In this document: positions 13,012 through 24,100 of the stretch, piece by piece
Position numbering within the stretch: the stretch's first letter is position 1
How the letters are laid out: the number at the start of each line of letters is the position of its first letter
Origin: Lutraria lutraria
Lineage: Eukaryota; Mollusca; Bivalvia; Venerida; Mactridae
Assembly: GCA_964023205.1 (NCBI GenBank)
Contig: OZ026835.1
Span: 10,064,414 to 10,128,413 of the forward strand
Length of the DNA stretch: 64,000 nucleotides
Direction: 5' to 3'
Program-made: the position numbers and the translations under genes
Notes under the pieces: model-generated
What the model was told of the DNA's origin: nothing
The model's database searches: none
Seen by the model: only the letters and a program-made list of their open reading frames with translations

Positions 13012-13332
13012 AAACAAGAGGGCCATGATGGCCCTGTACCGCTCACCTGAGTATCGTAACACTAAGGGATTTGATCAAGGGAAGTCATTTGTCATGGTAA
13101 ATGGGAGATCCACTAGACAATGCTACATACCAAATATCTTTGCTCTGGGCCGTGTGGTTTTAAACAAAAAGTTTTTTTTAATTTTCCAATGTAAAAAACA
13201 GCAAGCCCTATGGCGGGGCCAATTTAGATTTAGGAGATGTTGTTTAAAGAAATTGTTGACAACGGACGACGACGGACAAAGCTCGATCCTAAAATCTCAC
13301 CTTGGCACTCAGTGCCAGGTGAGCTAAAAATA
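13012..13332 (+). repeat. Hairpin-ended repeat (family II), internally deleted copy
   Basis: Begins aacaagagggccatgatggc, ends ttggcactcagtgccaggtg then agctaaaaat. The core (confronting 'ggtagaggtccactagacaa') is reduced to a fragment. Confidence 0.75.
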
Positions 13333-15880
13333 CTTTCATTTTTAATTATTTTGTCAGACCTAAACAGGAGGTTCACCATGGCACTGTACTGATCACCAAA
13401 GTTACATGCTTCAATATTTAAACTAATCATAATGAACATTTTGTTTAGTATATCAATTTAAGACATACAAAAAGACACACTTAAAATTTGGTTTGAAACG
13501 ACTTATAATATTTTATACAGGTTCTTTAGAAATAAAATAGACAAATATGGAAACTCACTAGTATTTGATTGTAAAATTTAAAAGAATAATATCAAAATAC
13601 TAAATAATTTACTCCCTTCACAGATAAGAATTCCAGAAACTTTTATGATGATAATAAAATTATTGCAAACACAATCATATGGAATAAGAGGGCCAACATG
13701 ATTCTAAAATGCTCAAATAAGTAAAACTGGAAACTTTTTGTAACTAAGTAACGCTCAACAAGAAGGCCATGATGGCCCTATATCGCTCACCTGAGCATTG
13801 TAACACTAATGGATGATTACATCAAGGAAAGTTATTTGACATGGTAAAGAGTGATCTAACCCGACTGTTCAGTAGTTGTTGAAATCAACTGACCCCCAGG
13901 ACCCTGTCAATATTTACCATGGGACCATGATTTGATCCAACTTGATAGAGATCCACAAGAAAATGCAACATCCAAAATATCTAAACCCAAGGCCTCATGG
14001 TTTTGGACAAGATTTTTTAAATTTTCCTATACAAGTATACATAAATCAGGTGACCCCGGGGCAGGGCCAATATTGACCCTAGGGAAATAATTTGAACTAA
14101 CTTGGTAGAGGTCCACTAGACAATGCCACATGCAAAATTATTGAAGCACTAGGTCTTGTGGTTATGAACAAGAAGATTTTTTAAATTTTCCTATACAAGT
14201 ATACATAAATCAGGTGACCCCCGGGGGAGGGCCAATTTTGACCCTAGGGCAATACTTTGAACAAACTTAATAGAGGTCTACTAGGCAATGTTACATACCA
14301 AATATTCAAGCTCTATGCCTAGTGGTTTCAGAGAAGATTTTTTAAACTTTCCTATATAAGTCTATATAAATCAAGTGACCCCTGGGTTGGGCAAATTTTG
14401 ACCCTAGGGCAATAATTTGAACAAACTTGGTAGAGGTCCACTAGGCAATGATAAACACCAAATATTAAAGCCCTAGGTCATCTGGTTTTTTATAAGATTT
14501 TTTTAAATTTTCCCATATAAAATAGAGCAAACCCTGGGGTGGGGCCTAATTTGAGGAGATGTTGTTTAAAGAAATTGTTGACGACGGACGAGGACGGACA
14601 AAGCTTGATCCTAAAAACTCACCTTGGCACTCAGCGCCAGGTGAGCTAAAAATACTTTCATTTTTAATTATTTCGTCAGACCTATACAGGAGGGTCACCA
14701 TGGCCCTGTACTGATCACGAAAGTTACATGCTTCAATATTTAAACTAATCATAATGAACATTTTGTTTAGTATATCAATTTAAGACATACAAAAAGACAC
14801 ACTTAAAATTTGGTTTGAAATGACTTGTAATATTTTATACAGGTTCTTTAGAAATAAAATAGACAAATACGGAAACTCACTAGTATTTGATTGTAAAATT
14901 TAAAAGAATAATATCAAAATACTAAATAATAACTCCCTTCACAGATAAGAATTCCAGAAACTTTTATGATGATAATAAAATTATTGCAAACACAACCATA
15001 TGGAATAAGAGGGCCAACATGATTCTTAAATGCTCAAATAAGTAAAACTGGAAACGTTTTGTAACTAAGTAACGCTCAACAAGAAGGCCATGATGGCCCT
15101 ATATCGCTCACCTGAGCATTGTAACACTAATGGATGATTACATCAAGGAAAGTTATTTGACATGGTAAAGAGTTATCTAACCCGACTGTTCAGTAGTTGT
15201 TGAAATCAACTGACCCCCAGGACCCTGTCAATATTTACCATGGGACCATGATTTGATCCAACTTGGTAGAGATCCACAAGAAAATGCAACATCCAAAATA
15301 TCTAAACCCAAGGCCTCATGGTTTTGGACAAGATTTTTTAAATTTTCCTATACAATTATACGTTAATCAGGTGACCCCCGGGGCAGCGCCAATATTGACC
15401 CAGGGAAATAATTTGAACTAACTTGGTAGAGGTCCACTAGACAATGCCACATGCAAAATTATTGAAGCACTAGGTCTAGTGGTTATGAACAAGATTTTAT
15501 AAATTTTCCTATACAAGTACACATAAATCAGGTAACCCCCAGGGGGAGGGCCAATTTTGACCCCATGGCAATACTTTGAACAAACTTGGTAGAAGTCCAC
15601 TAGACAATGCCACATACAAAATATCGAAGCTCTAGGCCTTGTGGTTTTAAACAAGAATATTTTTTTAATTTTCCTATATAAGTCTATAAATCAAGTGCCC
15701 CCCCCCCCGGGCGGGGCCAATTTTGACCCTAGGGAAATAATTTGAACAATCTTAGTAGAGATCCACTACATAATAGAAAATATACATAATGCTACACACC
15801 AAATATCAAAAGCTCTAGGTCATCTGGATTTTGAGAAGAAATTTTTTTATACATTTTCAATGCAAATTCTTCGGGTTGCT
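13235..15880 (+). repeat. Tandem duplication, ~1322-bp unit (two copies)
   Basis: Copy 1 is 13235-14556. Copy 2 runs from 14557 to about 15880 and becomes diverged or indel-rich near its end. Landmarks such as caggaggttcaccatggcac (13369/14690) and aacaagaaggccatgatggc (13757/15078) are 1321-1322 bp apart. Each unit holds one family II repeat. Confidence 0.82.
13756..14653 (+). repeat. Hairpin-ended repeat, family II, full length
   Basis: Starts caacaagaaggccatgatgg, core of ~115-bp tandem units (ttgaac.aacttggtagaggt ... tttaaattttcctata), ends with the ggcactcagcgcc hairpin and gagctaaaaat. Confidence 0.8.
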
Positions 15881-16087
15881 AAGGCAACCAGAGTTCTGCA
15901 TGGAATGCAATTCTTTGAAAAACTTTTGTGGAGCTTCAAGCAAGGAACACACCTGTGAAGTTCTGTTGAAATTGATCCAGTGGTTTAGGAGGAGATGTTG
16001 TTTAAAGAAATTGTTGATGACGGACGACGGACATAGCTTGATCCTAAAAACTCACCATGGCATTCTGTGCCAAGTGAGCTAAAAATA
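15078..16087 (+). repeat. Hairpin-ended repeat, family II, full length
   Basis: Second member of the duplicated pair. It has a longer 3' part including gcttcaagcaaggaacacac and ends gccaagtgagctaaaaat. Confidence 0.8.
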
Positions 16088-16146
16088 ATGGTTTCAAAAA
16101 ATTTACATGTACAAAAATAATAAGTAACCCCAAGAGCAACTAGAAA

Positions 16147-16590
16147 TGTGTCCGTAGTACACGGATGCCCCCGCCACTTCACACTGGACACAGAAATAAG
16201 CGTTGTGTGGCAAATATGTGAATACAACATACAGCAGGTTGCTTGGGAATGCTGCCCAGTGTGGGAGTAAAGGAACACCTAAGGGTGGTAAACACTATTT
16301 CAATATAAGGAATGAACGTAAATATATAAGTGTCCGCTGTGACCTTGACCTTTGAGCAAGCAACACAGTTTTTGTGCATGACACGACGTCTTAATATGAT
16401 GAACATTTGTGCCAATTTATTTCAAAATCCAATCATGCATGACAGAGTTATGAGCCGGAAAAGAACATACACTTTCACTATATCCATAATAATACGCACA
16501 AACTTTGAACTTCCACCCGTAACACACAAACACCAATAGACAAGGTAAACACTATAAGCCACCCGCCATTTCATGGCGGGGGCATACAAA
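16147..16590 (+). repeat. Tandem-core repeat, 'cccgccatttcatggcggg' family
   Basis: Begins gtgtccgtagtacacgg, contains one unit of the ~165-bp core (gtgaccttgacctttgagca ... gacagagttatgagccgga) and ends with a hairpin cccgccatttcatggcggg then ggcata. It shares its core and end with 48650-49262. Confidence 0.75.
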
Positions 16591-16746
16591 TTTGAACAAA
16601 CTTTGTAGATGTCCACCAGACAATGCTACATACAAAATATGTTAGCTCTAGGCCTTGAGGTTTTAGACAAGAATTTTCTTTTTTTGTTCTCCTATATAAG
16701 CCTATATAAATCATGTTGAACTTGGCGCTCTGGTGAGCTAAAAATT
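16591..16746 (+). repeat. Family II 3' fragment
   Basis: Carries ttgaacaaactttgtagatg through ctctggtgagctaaaaat. It lacks the 5' hairpin. Confidence 0.65.
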
Positions 16747-17864
16747 TGTACAGGTCCACAAGACACTGCTACACACCATATATCTAAGCTCTACGCATTG
16801 TAGCTTCTGACAAGATTTTTAAAATTTCCCTATACAATTTATTTGAATATGAAGTGACCGCTGGGGCAGGGTCAATTTTAACCCTAGGGCAATAATTTGA
16901 ACTTGGTAGAGGTCCAGTAGACAATGTTCACACCGAATATCTACGCTCTAGGCCCTGTGGTTTTGGACAAGAAGATTTTAAAAGTTATTCATATTGGTTG
17001 CCATGTCAATCAGTTTTTAACTAGAACTGCCACAGAGTGACTAAAAATACCCCCACATACTGCCTTGTCACAGATGTATGGCCAGCCGCAACACATACAC
17101 TTCAGTCCATGCGATTGCTTTTAGTTGTACAAAATCCGTGCAATAATCTGCGTGATTGCTTGTTATTACAATGATGGTGATCAGCTAATTTAAAATCGCA
17201 CAATAGATAACTAAAAGACGAGCTAATTTATGGCCATTTTTTGAGAATTGATATTCAAGTGTGACCATGCCCTTGGAGATATTGACGTAATTCTATCGCA
17301 TGACACACCATCCTATGATGGTGAATAAATGTATCAAGTGATTTTAAAATCTCACAATGAATGACAAAGTTATGGCCCGTACAAGCAAATTTATGGCCAT
17401 CTTATATACCTTTGAACTTCAAGTGTGACCATGACCTTGGAGATATTGACGTAATTCTATCGCATGACACACCGTCCCATGACGGTGAACAAATGTACCA
17501 AGTGATTTTAAAATCTCACAATGATGGACATAGTTATGGCCCGTACAAGCAAATTTATGGCCATCTTCCAAGTGTTACCTTGACCTTGGAGATATTGACG
17601 TAATTCTTTCGCATAACACACCGTCCAATGAAGGTGAACAAATGTTACAAGTAATAACAAAATCCTTCAATCCATGGAGAAGATGGACTAACTGCGGGAC
17701 AGACAGACCGACAAAGTGACTCTAATATAGACCCCTCTATCAATGGTAGTTGGGATATAATAAAAAAAAATATTTTTAATAACTTTGATAGAGCTTCATG
17801 CAAGGAACATACATGTAAAATTTCGTTAAAATTGGCCAACTGGTTAAGAAGGAGATGTTGTTTG
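16747..17864 (+). repeat. Family II copy split by a nested insertion
   Basis: 16747-17026 and about 17770-17864 match consecutive parts of family II (…ggttgccatgtcaatcag / gatagagcttcatgcaagga…). The piece between them (about 17027-17765) is a different element. The right part ends about 25 bp from the gene's stop codon. Confidence 0.65.
17027..17765 (+). repeat. Tandem-core repeat nested in a family II copy
   Basis: Starts actagaactgcc...aataccccca, has ~165-bp core units (gaccttggagatattgacgt at about 17266, 17429 and 17583) and ends agacagaccgac...atagacccctc. Its start and end resemble 43345-44275. Confidence 0.72.
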
Positions 17865-17888
17865 AGTGCAAATAATTGATAATACTAT

Positions 17889-18121
17889 TCATGATAGCAA
17901 GTCATTTACAATATTTGTTTTCTTCTTCATTTTGGCCTGGGCCCTTGCCCACACCTGATATTTCAGTTTCAGCCATGGTAAAGCTGCCAAATTTTTGTCA
18001 GATGTAGTGGCTTTAAACATTATGAGCTGTCCTTTACGAGGAGGCCTTTTGTTTTTAACAGCTTCATCCACCAGATGCTGGATCTGTAATTTCTCAGCCT
18101 GTGACCATTCTCTCTTTGACA
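17889..18121 (-). CDS. Exon 16, C-terminal basic W-rich module and stop
   Basis: Acceptor tactattttcag. It codes (V)SKREWSQAEKLQIQHLVDEA, then KNKRPPRKGQL and LPWLKLKYQVWARAQAK..., ending in TGA at 17891-17889. The W-x(5)-E, P-x-K and L-x-x-K-Y-x-V-W spacing is reminiscent of the Myb/SANT-like tail seen in relatives. A hairpin-ended repeat begins about 25 bp past the stop, so the 3' UTR may be repeat-derived. No clear AATAAA was found just downstream. A decayed copy of this exon lies near 63627-63805. Confidence 0.92.
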
Positions 18122-21100
18122 CTGAAAATAGTACCAAAAAGTAAATAATTAACATGTCCAGAAGTTACTCTTTCTAACATCTTAAATCCATATTACACAT
18201 CTTACACAATTGATTTGTACTATTTCCATCAACATTCTAGTTTCATAAACAGAGGCCAGAGTTATGACTGAAGATCTAAAAAGAAAAGAATATTCACATG
18301 TAGCAGGATCAGGAAAGTCATGTACCAAGGTTGTCGATCATAATTGAAATCCTGTTGCTTAGATTTGTTGTGTTTATCTTTTTGCAATAAAATTTGATCA
18401 GGAGTTCTTAAAATAGAAATTACCATTTTAGGATACCAATGCTTTTTGTCTGCACTACAATGTCTTTTCCATATGAAAGTCAAAGTCAACAAGATGTGTT
18501 TTAAAAACACAATGCCCCCCCCCCCCCCTAACATGTAAATGCACAGGTCCTGTAGAGATTGTCATGATAAACCAAGATATGAAGTCTGATGATTGTAGGC
18601 AGTAGCCTTTTGATTTAAAAGGCAAGGTTAAAGTTTGGTACAGACAAACAAAGGGCCATAAATCTGCTAAAAATGATCAATCACAAAACCCTGACAATAT
18701 GTGCTGGGGAACTTGGTGACAATAGTTCTATCAAGGTTTGGTAAAAATCCCTTCATAAATTTAAGAGTTGTGCACAGAAGAGTATTCCTCTATTACATAT
18801 TCACAAAACAAACAAAGGGCCATAAATCCTCCTAAATCAGACCAATCACAAAACCCGGAATATATGTGCTGGGTTTCTTGGTGACAATGAGTCTGTGAGG
18901 GTTTCATCAAATACCTTTGAGAAATGTAGGAGTATCATAGAAGAAATTTAGGAAACAAAATAAACTAAGGGCCATAAATCTTCCAAAAATGATCGAATCA
19001 CAAAACCTGCGCAATATGTGCTGGGGAAATTGGTGACAATAGTTCTATGAAAGTTTAGTCAAAATCCCTTGAGAAATACAGAAGAAGTTGCAAACAAAAG
19101 AGTATTTCTGTATATATAACATATGCACAAAATAAACAAAGGGCTATAATTCCGTAAAAAATTATCAAATTTATGAATCATAAAACCTTTACAACATGCA
19201 TTGGGTATTTTGATAACAATAGTTCCTTGAAAGCTTTATCAAAATCCCTTGAGAAAAGAAGGAAACAAGATTATTTCGCTGTTACAATTGCACAAAATAA
19301 ACAAAGGGCCATTATTCTGTCAAAAATGATCGAATCACAAAACCCGGAATATCTGTGCGGGGGTTCTTGGTAACAACAATCTGTGAGTTTCATCAAAATC
19401 CCATAAAAAATCTAGGAGTAGTATCCTAAAAGAAATGTAGAAACACAATGACCCTGTGACCTTGACCTACTGACCTGAAAATGACCAGGTCATGTAGAGG
19501 TTGTCATGAGGAACCTACATATGAAGTTTGATGAATGTAGGTGCAAGTGTTTTGATTTTATGGGCAAGGTTAAAGTTTGGTACAAACAGACAAACCAAAA
19601 ACAATTCAATTTGAATTTATCAAACAATTTGAATTAAAGTGATAAAATAAAATATTATATTCCTGTTAATATAATAATACAATTACCTTTCCTTTTTGAG
19701 ACACCCTCATGTATGTCAGGTCTATCCTTTGCCATTTCTTCATGTATGTCAGGTCTATCCTCTGTCATTTCTTCATGTATTTCTTCATGTATGTCAGGTC
19801 TATCCTCTGCCATTTCTTCATGTATGGCAGGTCTATCCTCTGCCATTTCAATATCTACAATGAAATATTTGATCTTTTATAAACTCGCTCAATTCATGTC
19901 TGCTGATTAACTTGATTTTAACTTATTTTGCTTCCAATATTGATACCTTTTATCCAAAAGTATTGCTAATTTGCTATCAATACTTTCATTGGAATTTTAC
20001 ACTGATGATGATGATTCATGCTCCATTTATTTTCAAGATGTGACTTTAAATTTGGAAGAACTTAGATTCTCATTTTACATGTTTTTGTGTTATAACACAG
20101 ACTCAATACTAGGTTAAAGAGGCATGCCCAGGAATTGCTGTGTCTTTCTTTTCGTACACCAGAAATGCGTTTGTCACTTGTAATACCAATTATTACCGAA
20201 AAGTCAAAGAAGAATGTCCGTTCAAAAATTACCCTATAACGTGCGCGTCAGTATTTGTGTGACGGTTTGATAAAAGACTTTTATTGACGACAACGATATT
20301 TCCAATACGTCTGAGAGTTAAAATAAGCATGTGCACTGCCTTTCAAGTGAACATAACATGAGAAATACTTACTATTTCAGTTTGTTGACATTTTTTCCGC
20401 GATATTTTCGGTTTTGACAGATACCGAAATGATCGAGTTGTGAAAATGACAAATAATTTCTGAGGCCGAAATCGGCAGGTTTGGTAAATCTTGAAATGTG
20501 TTTTTTGAGTAAACTAGCGGGATGTTTTGTAAATATTTTTACAGGGCTTTCATTAATTGATTTAGGCATTAAAATGAAACCAATTTAATTGCTATTTGAG
20601 ACGCTTATATATAATTTCGCTTTAAAGTATGCCATATTTTTTTAGAGTGATTCAAATGTTTCATTTATTTGTTATGAAAAACGGTAAAATTATCACTGAA
20701 AAATTTAATGGACCATCGGACCATTGACCTTTTCAAATTTACCGGACTGATCGAAATGATCGCATTTATTTTCGATTTCATGTTGCCTAGTAAATCATAA
20801 ATAAATTGGGACTGCATGATTATGATGTACATCCTAAGGTAGTATGTCTCTTACTGAGGATGGGGGATTTTGACAGGAATGTCACACTTCTGCTCATTTA
20901 AAATGGGGGGATTTTCGAAAAATTAGCATAAGTCTCGCAATGGCGCATTCTAGACCGGACACTTCTGATTCCAAATTATGGATATTTTATGCAAATTATC
21001 AAATAAAACCATAACATTTGTACTAGGGCGTGTATTGTCAGCCCACTTGCTAGACGAACCGGTTTGCGAAACGGCAATGCAATACGCAGATCGGTTTGCA

Positions 21101-24100
21101 AACCTTCTGAGCATTATATCAATAAATCATTTTGTATTATTTACTTGATCCTTCCTGTTTAACTATGTATATGTTAATAAAAAATCATATAAGACCAAAT
21201 CATAGTAATTCATACCTCCTATTATAAAACGTAAAACAGAGTACGGTCTTTAACAAGTACCAACATCTGGGCATGCTTTCAATCCTGATACTGACAATCG
21301 ACTGAATTTATCGTTAACTTTGGTAATTTAATGGTAGTTGTGTTTTTGTTTTAATTCAATTTCTTGTTATTTTAAAGATAAAGATAAGTTTGAAAACCTC
21401 GCAAAACTTCGGTATCCGAATATTTGTGTCCGAACTTTTGTCATGACTCGCGGTCTCTCAAGAGTTCGGATATTCGTTACAGCCCTAATTTGTACTGATA
21501 AATGAATAGGAGTCTATGCAAATTAAGTATGGAAACATAATTACCATTCCCATCTGAGTCACATTCATCATCTTCGTAATCCTCCTCTCCAATTTCAATA
21601 TCTGGAACAAATTTCAACAAACATCATGACCCAAGCTGAAAGGCTAGTGATCTTTTAATTAATTAAAGCATAAACTAGAACTATCACTAAATGTGATGAA
21701 TACCCCCATAGGCGGCCTTGACACAGTTATTGTTACATTTTACAGAGGGTAATATAATGCATCTTCATTTTTTAATACCTGCAAATTGTTGCTTAGAAAT
21801 ATCCTGACCAGTTTCTAAATATTCATTATATAAACAAGAGGGCCCTATATCGCTCACATGACAATCACTGTTCACTCATTAAAACTTTGGTTTGAACCAG
21901 TGACCTAGTTTTTGACCCCAGATGACCCATGTTGGAACTTGTCCTACATATAATTAAGACAAACCTTCTGACACATTTATGTGTGGTATGCATACCTTTC
22001 CCAGTAATTTCTTATTCTTACATCACACATTTACTAATGCTCACTGCAGCTAGTTTTAATTTGAATAATTTTCAATTTGCAAATAAGTTATCTGACTTTT
22101 TGTCTTAGATATTCTTCATCGATAAAATATACTTTTTCCAAATAGATTTTTACAACAAATGAATACAAAACAGACAGTTAACACTTTATAATGCCTCGCA
22201 ACTATTCTTGTAGCTGGGTTAAAAAAAATTACCTTCAAGATTAATGTCATCAAGGCTCTTTCCAGCAAATTGAGCAGCTTTTCCTTCCTCCACAGACAAT
22301 AGAAGTCTTGAAACCTTAGCCAATTCAATGACATCATCTTGCAGACGGTAAAACCGTCTATGAACACTAAGTTCATGCCCCATGTGCCGGGCTAATTCAC
22401 CCAATTCTGTTTCTGACAGATTGAATACCTGGTGTAAATGAAGCATTAACCAATGATACTGATAATATAAGTTAGCTAGATTACATGAACATGTATATAG
22501 GTATGTTTATGTCAAGTTCATCAACATCTAAATTCATGACAGGTAATAACAGCACATAAATCTCAAGGGCCATGCGATAAGGGTTTGGGTTTGGTTTCAA
22601 TGTAAGGTTTTTTAAAGTGTACAGACAGGATGAACTAAAACTATCACTGTCAAAAGCACTGAAAATTTCATGAAGATTTAATGAAAACACTATTGAAGAT
22701 ATTGATTATTTACTATAGCCATTCTGACATTACTACAACATTTATACAAACAAGAGGGCCAAGATGGCCCTATATCGCTCACATGACAATCACTGTTCAC
22801 TCATTAAAACATTGTTTTGAACCGGTAACCTAGTTTTTGACCCCAGACGACCTATGTTTGAATTTGTCTTACATATCATTAAGACAAACAGTCTGACTAG
22901 GTTTGGTGAAGATACGATCAAAATTTGACATCTACAGTGTTAATAAGGTTTTCCTAAGATTTGACCTGGTTTTTTACCCTAGGTGACCCATATTTGAACT
23001 TGTCCTTAATATCATTAAGACAAACAATCTGACAAGGTTTGGCCAAGATCCAATCAAAACCATGACATTTAGAGCTTTTACAAGATTTTTACCTAAGATT
23101 TGACCTTGTGACCCAGTATTTTGAACCCGGCTGACCCATGTTCATCATTGACCGACATATCATTGAGGCAAACATTTTGACAAGGTTTGGTGAAGATCCA
23201 ATTAAAACTGTGACATCTATAGTGTTAACAAAGTTTTCCTAAGATTTCACCTGGTGACCTAGTTATTGACCCCAGAAGACCCATATTTATACTTGACTGT
23301 TATATCATTAAAACAAACGATTTGACAAAGTTTGGTGGAGATTCAATAATAACTGTGAAATTTACAGTGTTAACATGGTTTTTCGTAAGATTTGACCTAG
23401 CGACCTAGTTTTTGACCCAAGATGACCCATGTTAGAACTCGTCCAAGATATTATGAAGACAAACATTCTGACAAGGTTTCATGATCATCCAATCAAAACA
23501 GTGACTTCTAGAGTGTTCACAAGGTTTTCCAGCAATTTGCCCTAGTGACCTAATTTTACTACAGAAATGACCCATTATCAAACTTGACCTACATATTATT
23601 AAAATAAACATTCTGACAAAGTTTCATGAAGATCCAGTTAAAACAGTGATTTCTAAAGTGTTCACAAGGTTTTCCCTTATTTGGCCCTGGTGACCTAGTT
23701 TTTTACCCCAAATGGCCCAATATCGAACTCGTCAATTTTGCTAAAATTGAGCCAAAAATGTGGCCCCTAGTATGGTCACAACATAAAGTTTGACGACGCA
23801 CGACGCCGGACGGAGAGTGATCCTAATAGTTCACTTTGTCACTTTGTGACATGTGAGCTAAAAATGCCCAGCACTGGGCTTATCAGTTTATAAGGGGCAT
23901 GGTAGTGAAAGATCTAAACCTCTGACAAAATACCCCCATTTGGGGGTGGGGTATGAATCACCTATGATAGTTCTAGTTCATTTTGTTGGGTTTAACATTA
24001 CAAAGACACAATTACAGATCATAATCATAGTGACTTTCCAGCCGTTGATGTAGGGCTAAAAATTAACAATGGTCAGGTGTGCCTAGGCAACTAATTTTTC

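Noticed and set aside
13230..16278. Short minus-strand ORFs ending in SLNNIS
   Set aside because: Translations of the duplicated family II repeat. Repeated sequence, not a gene.
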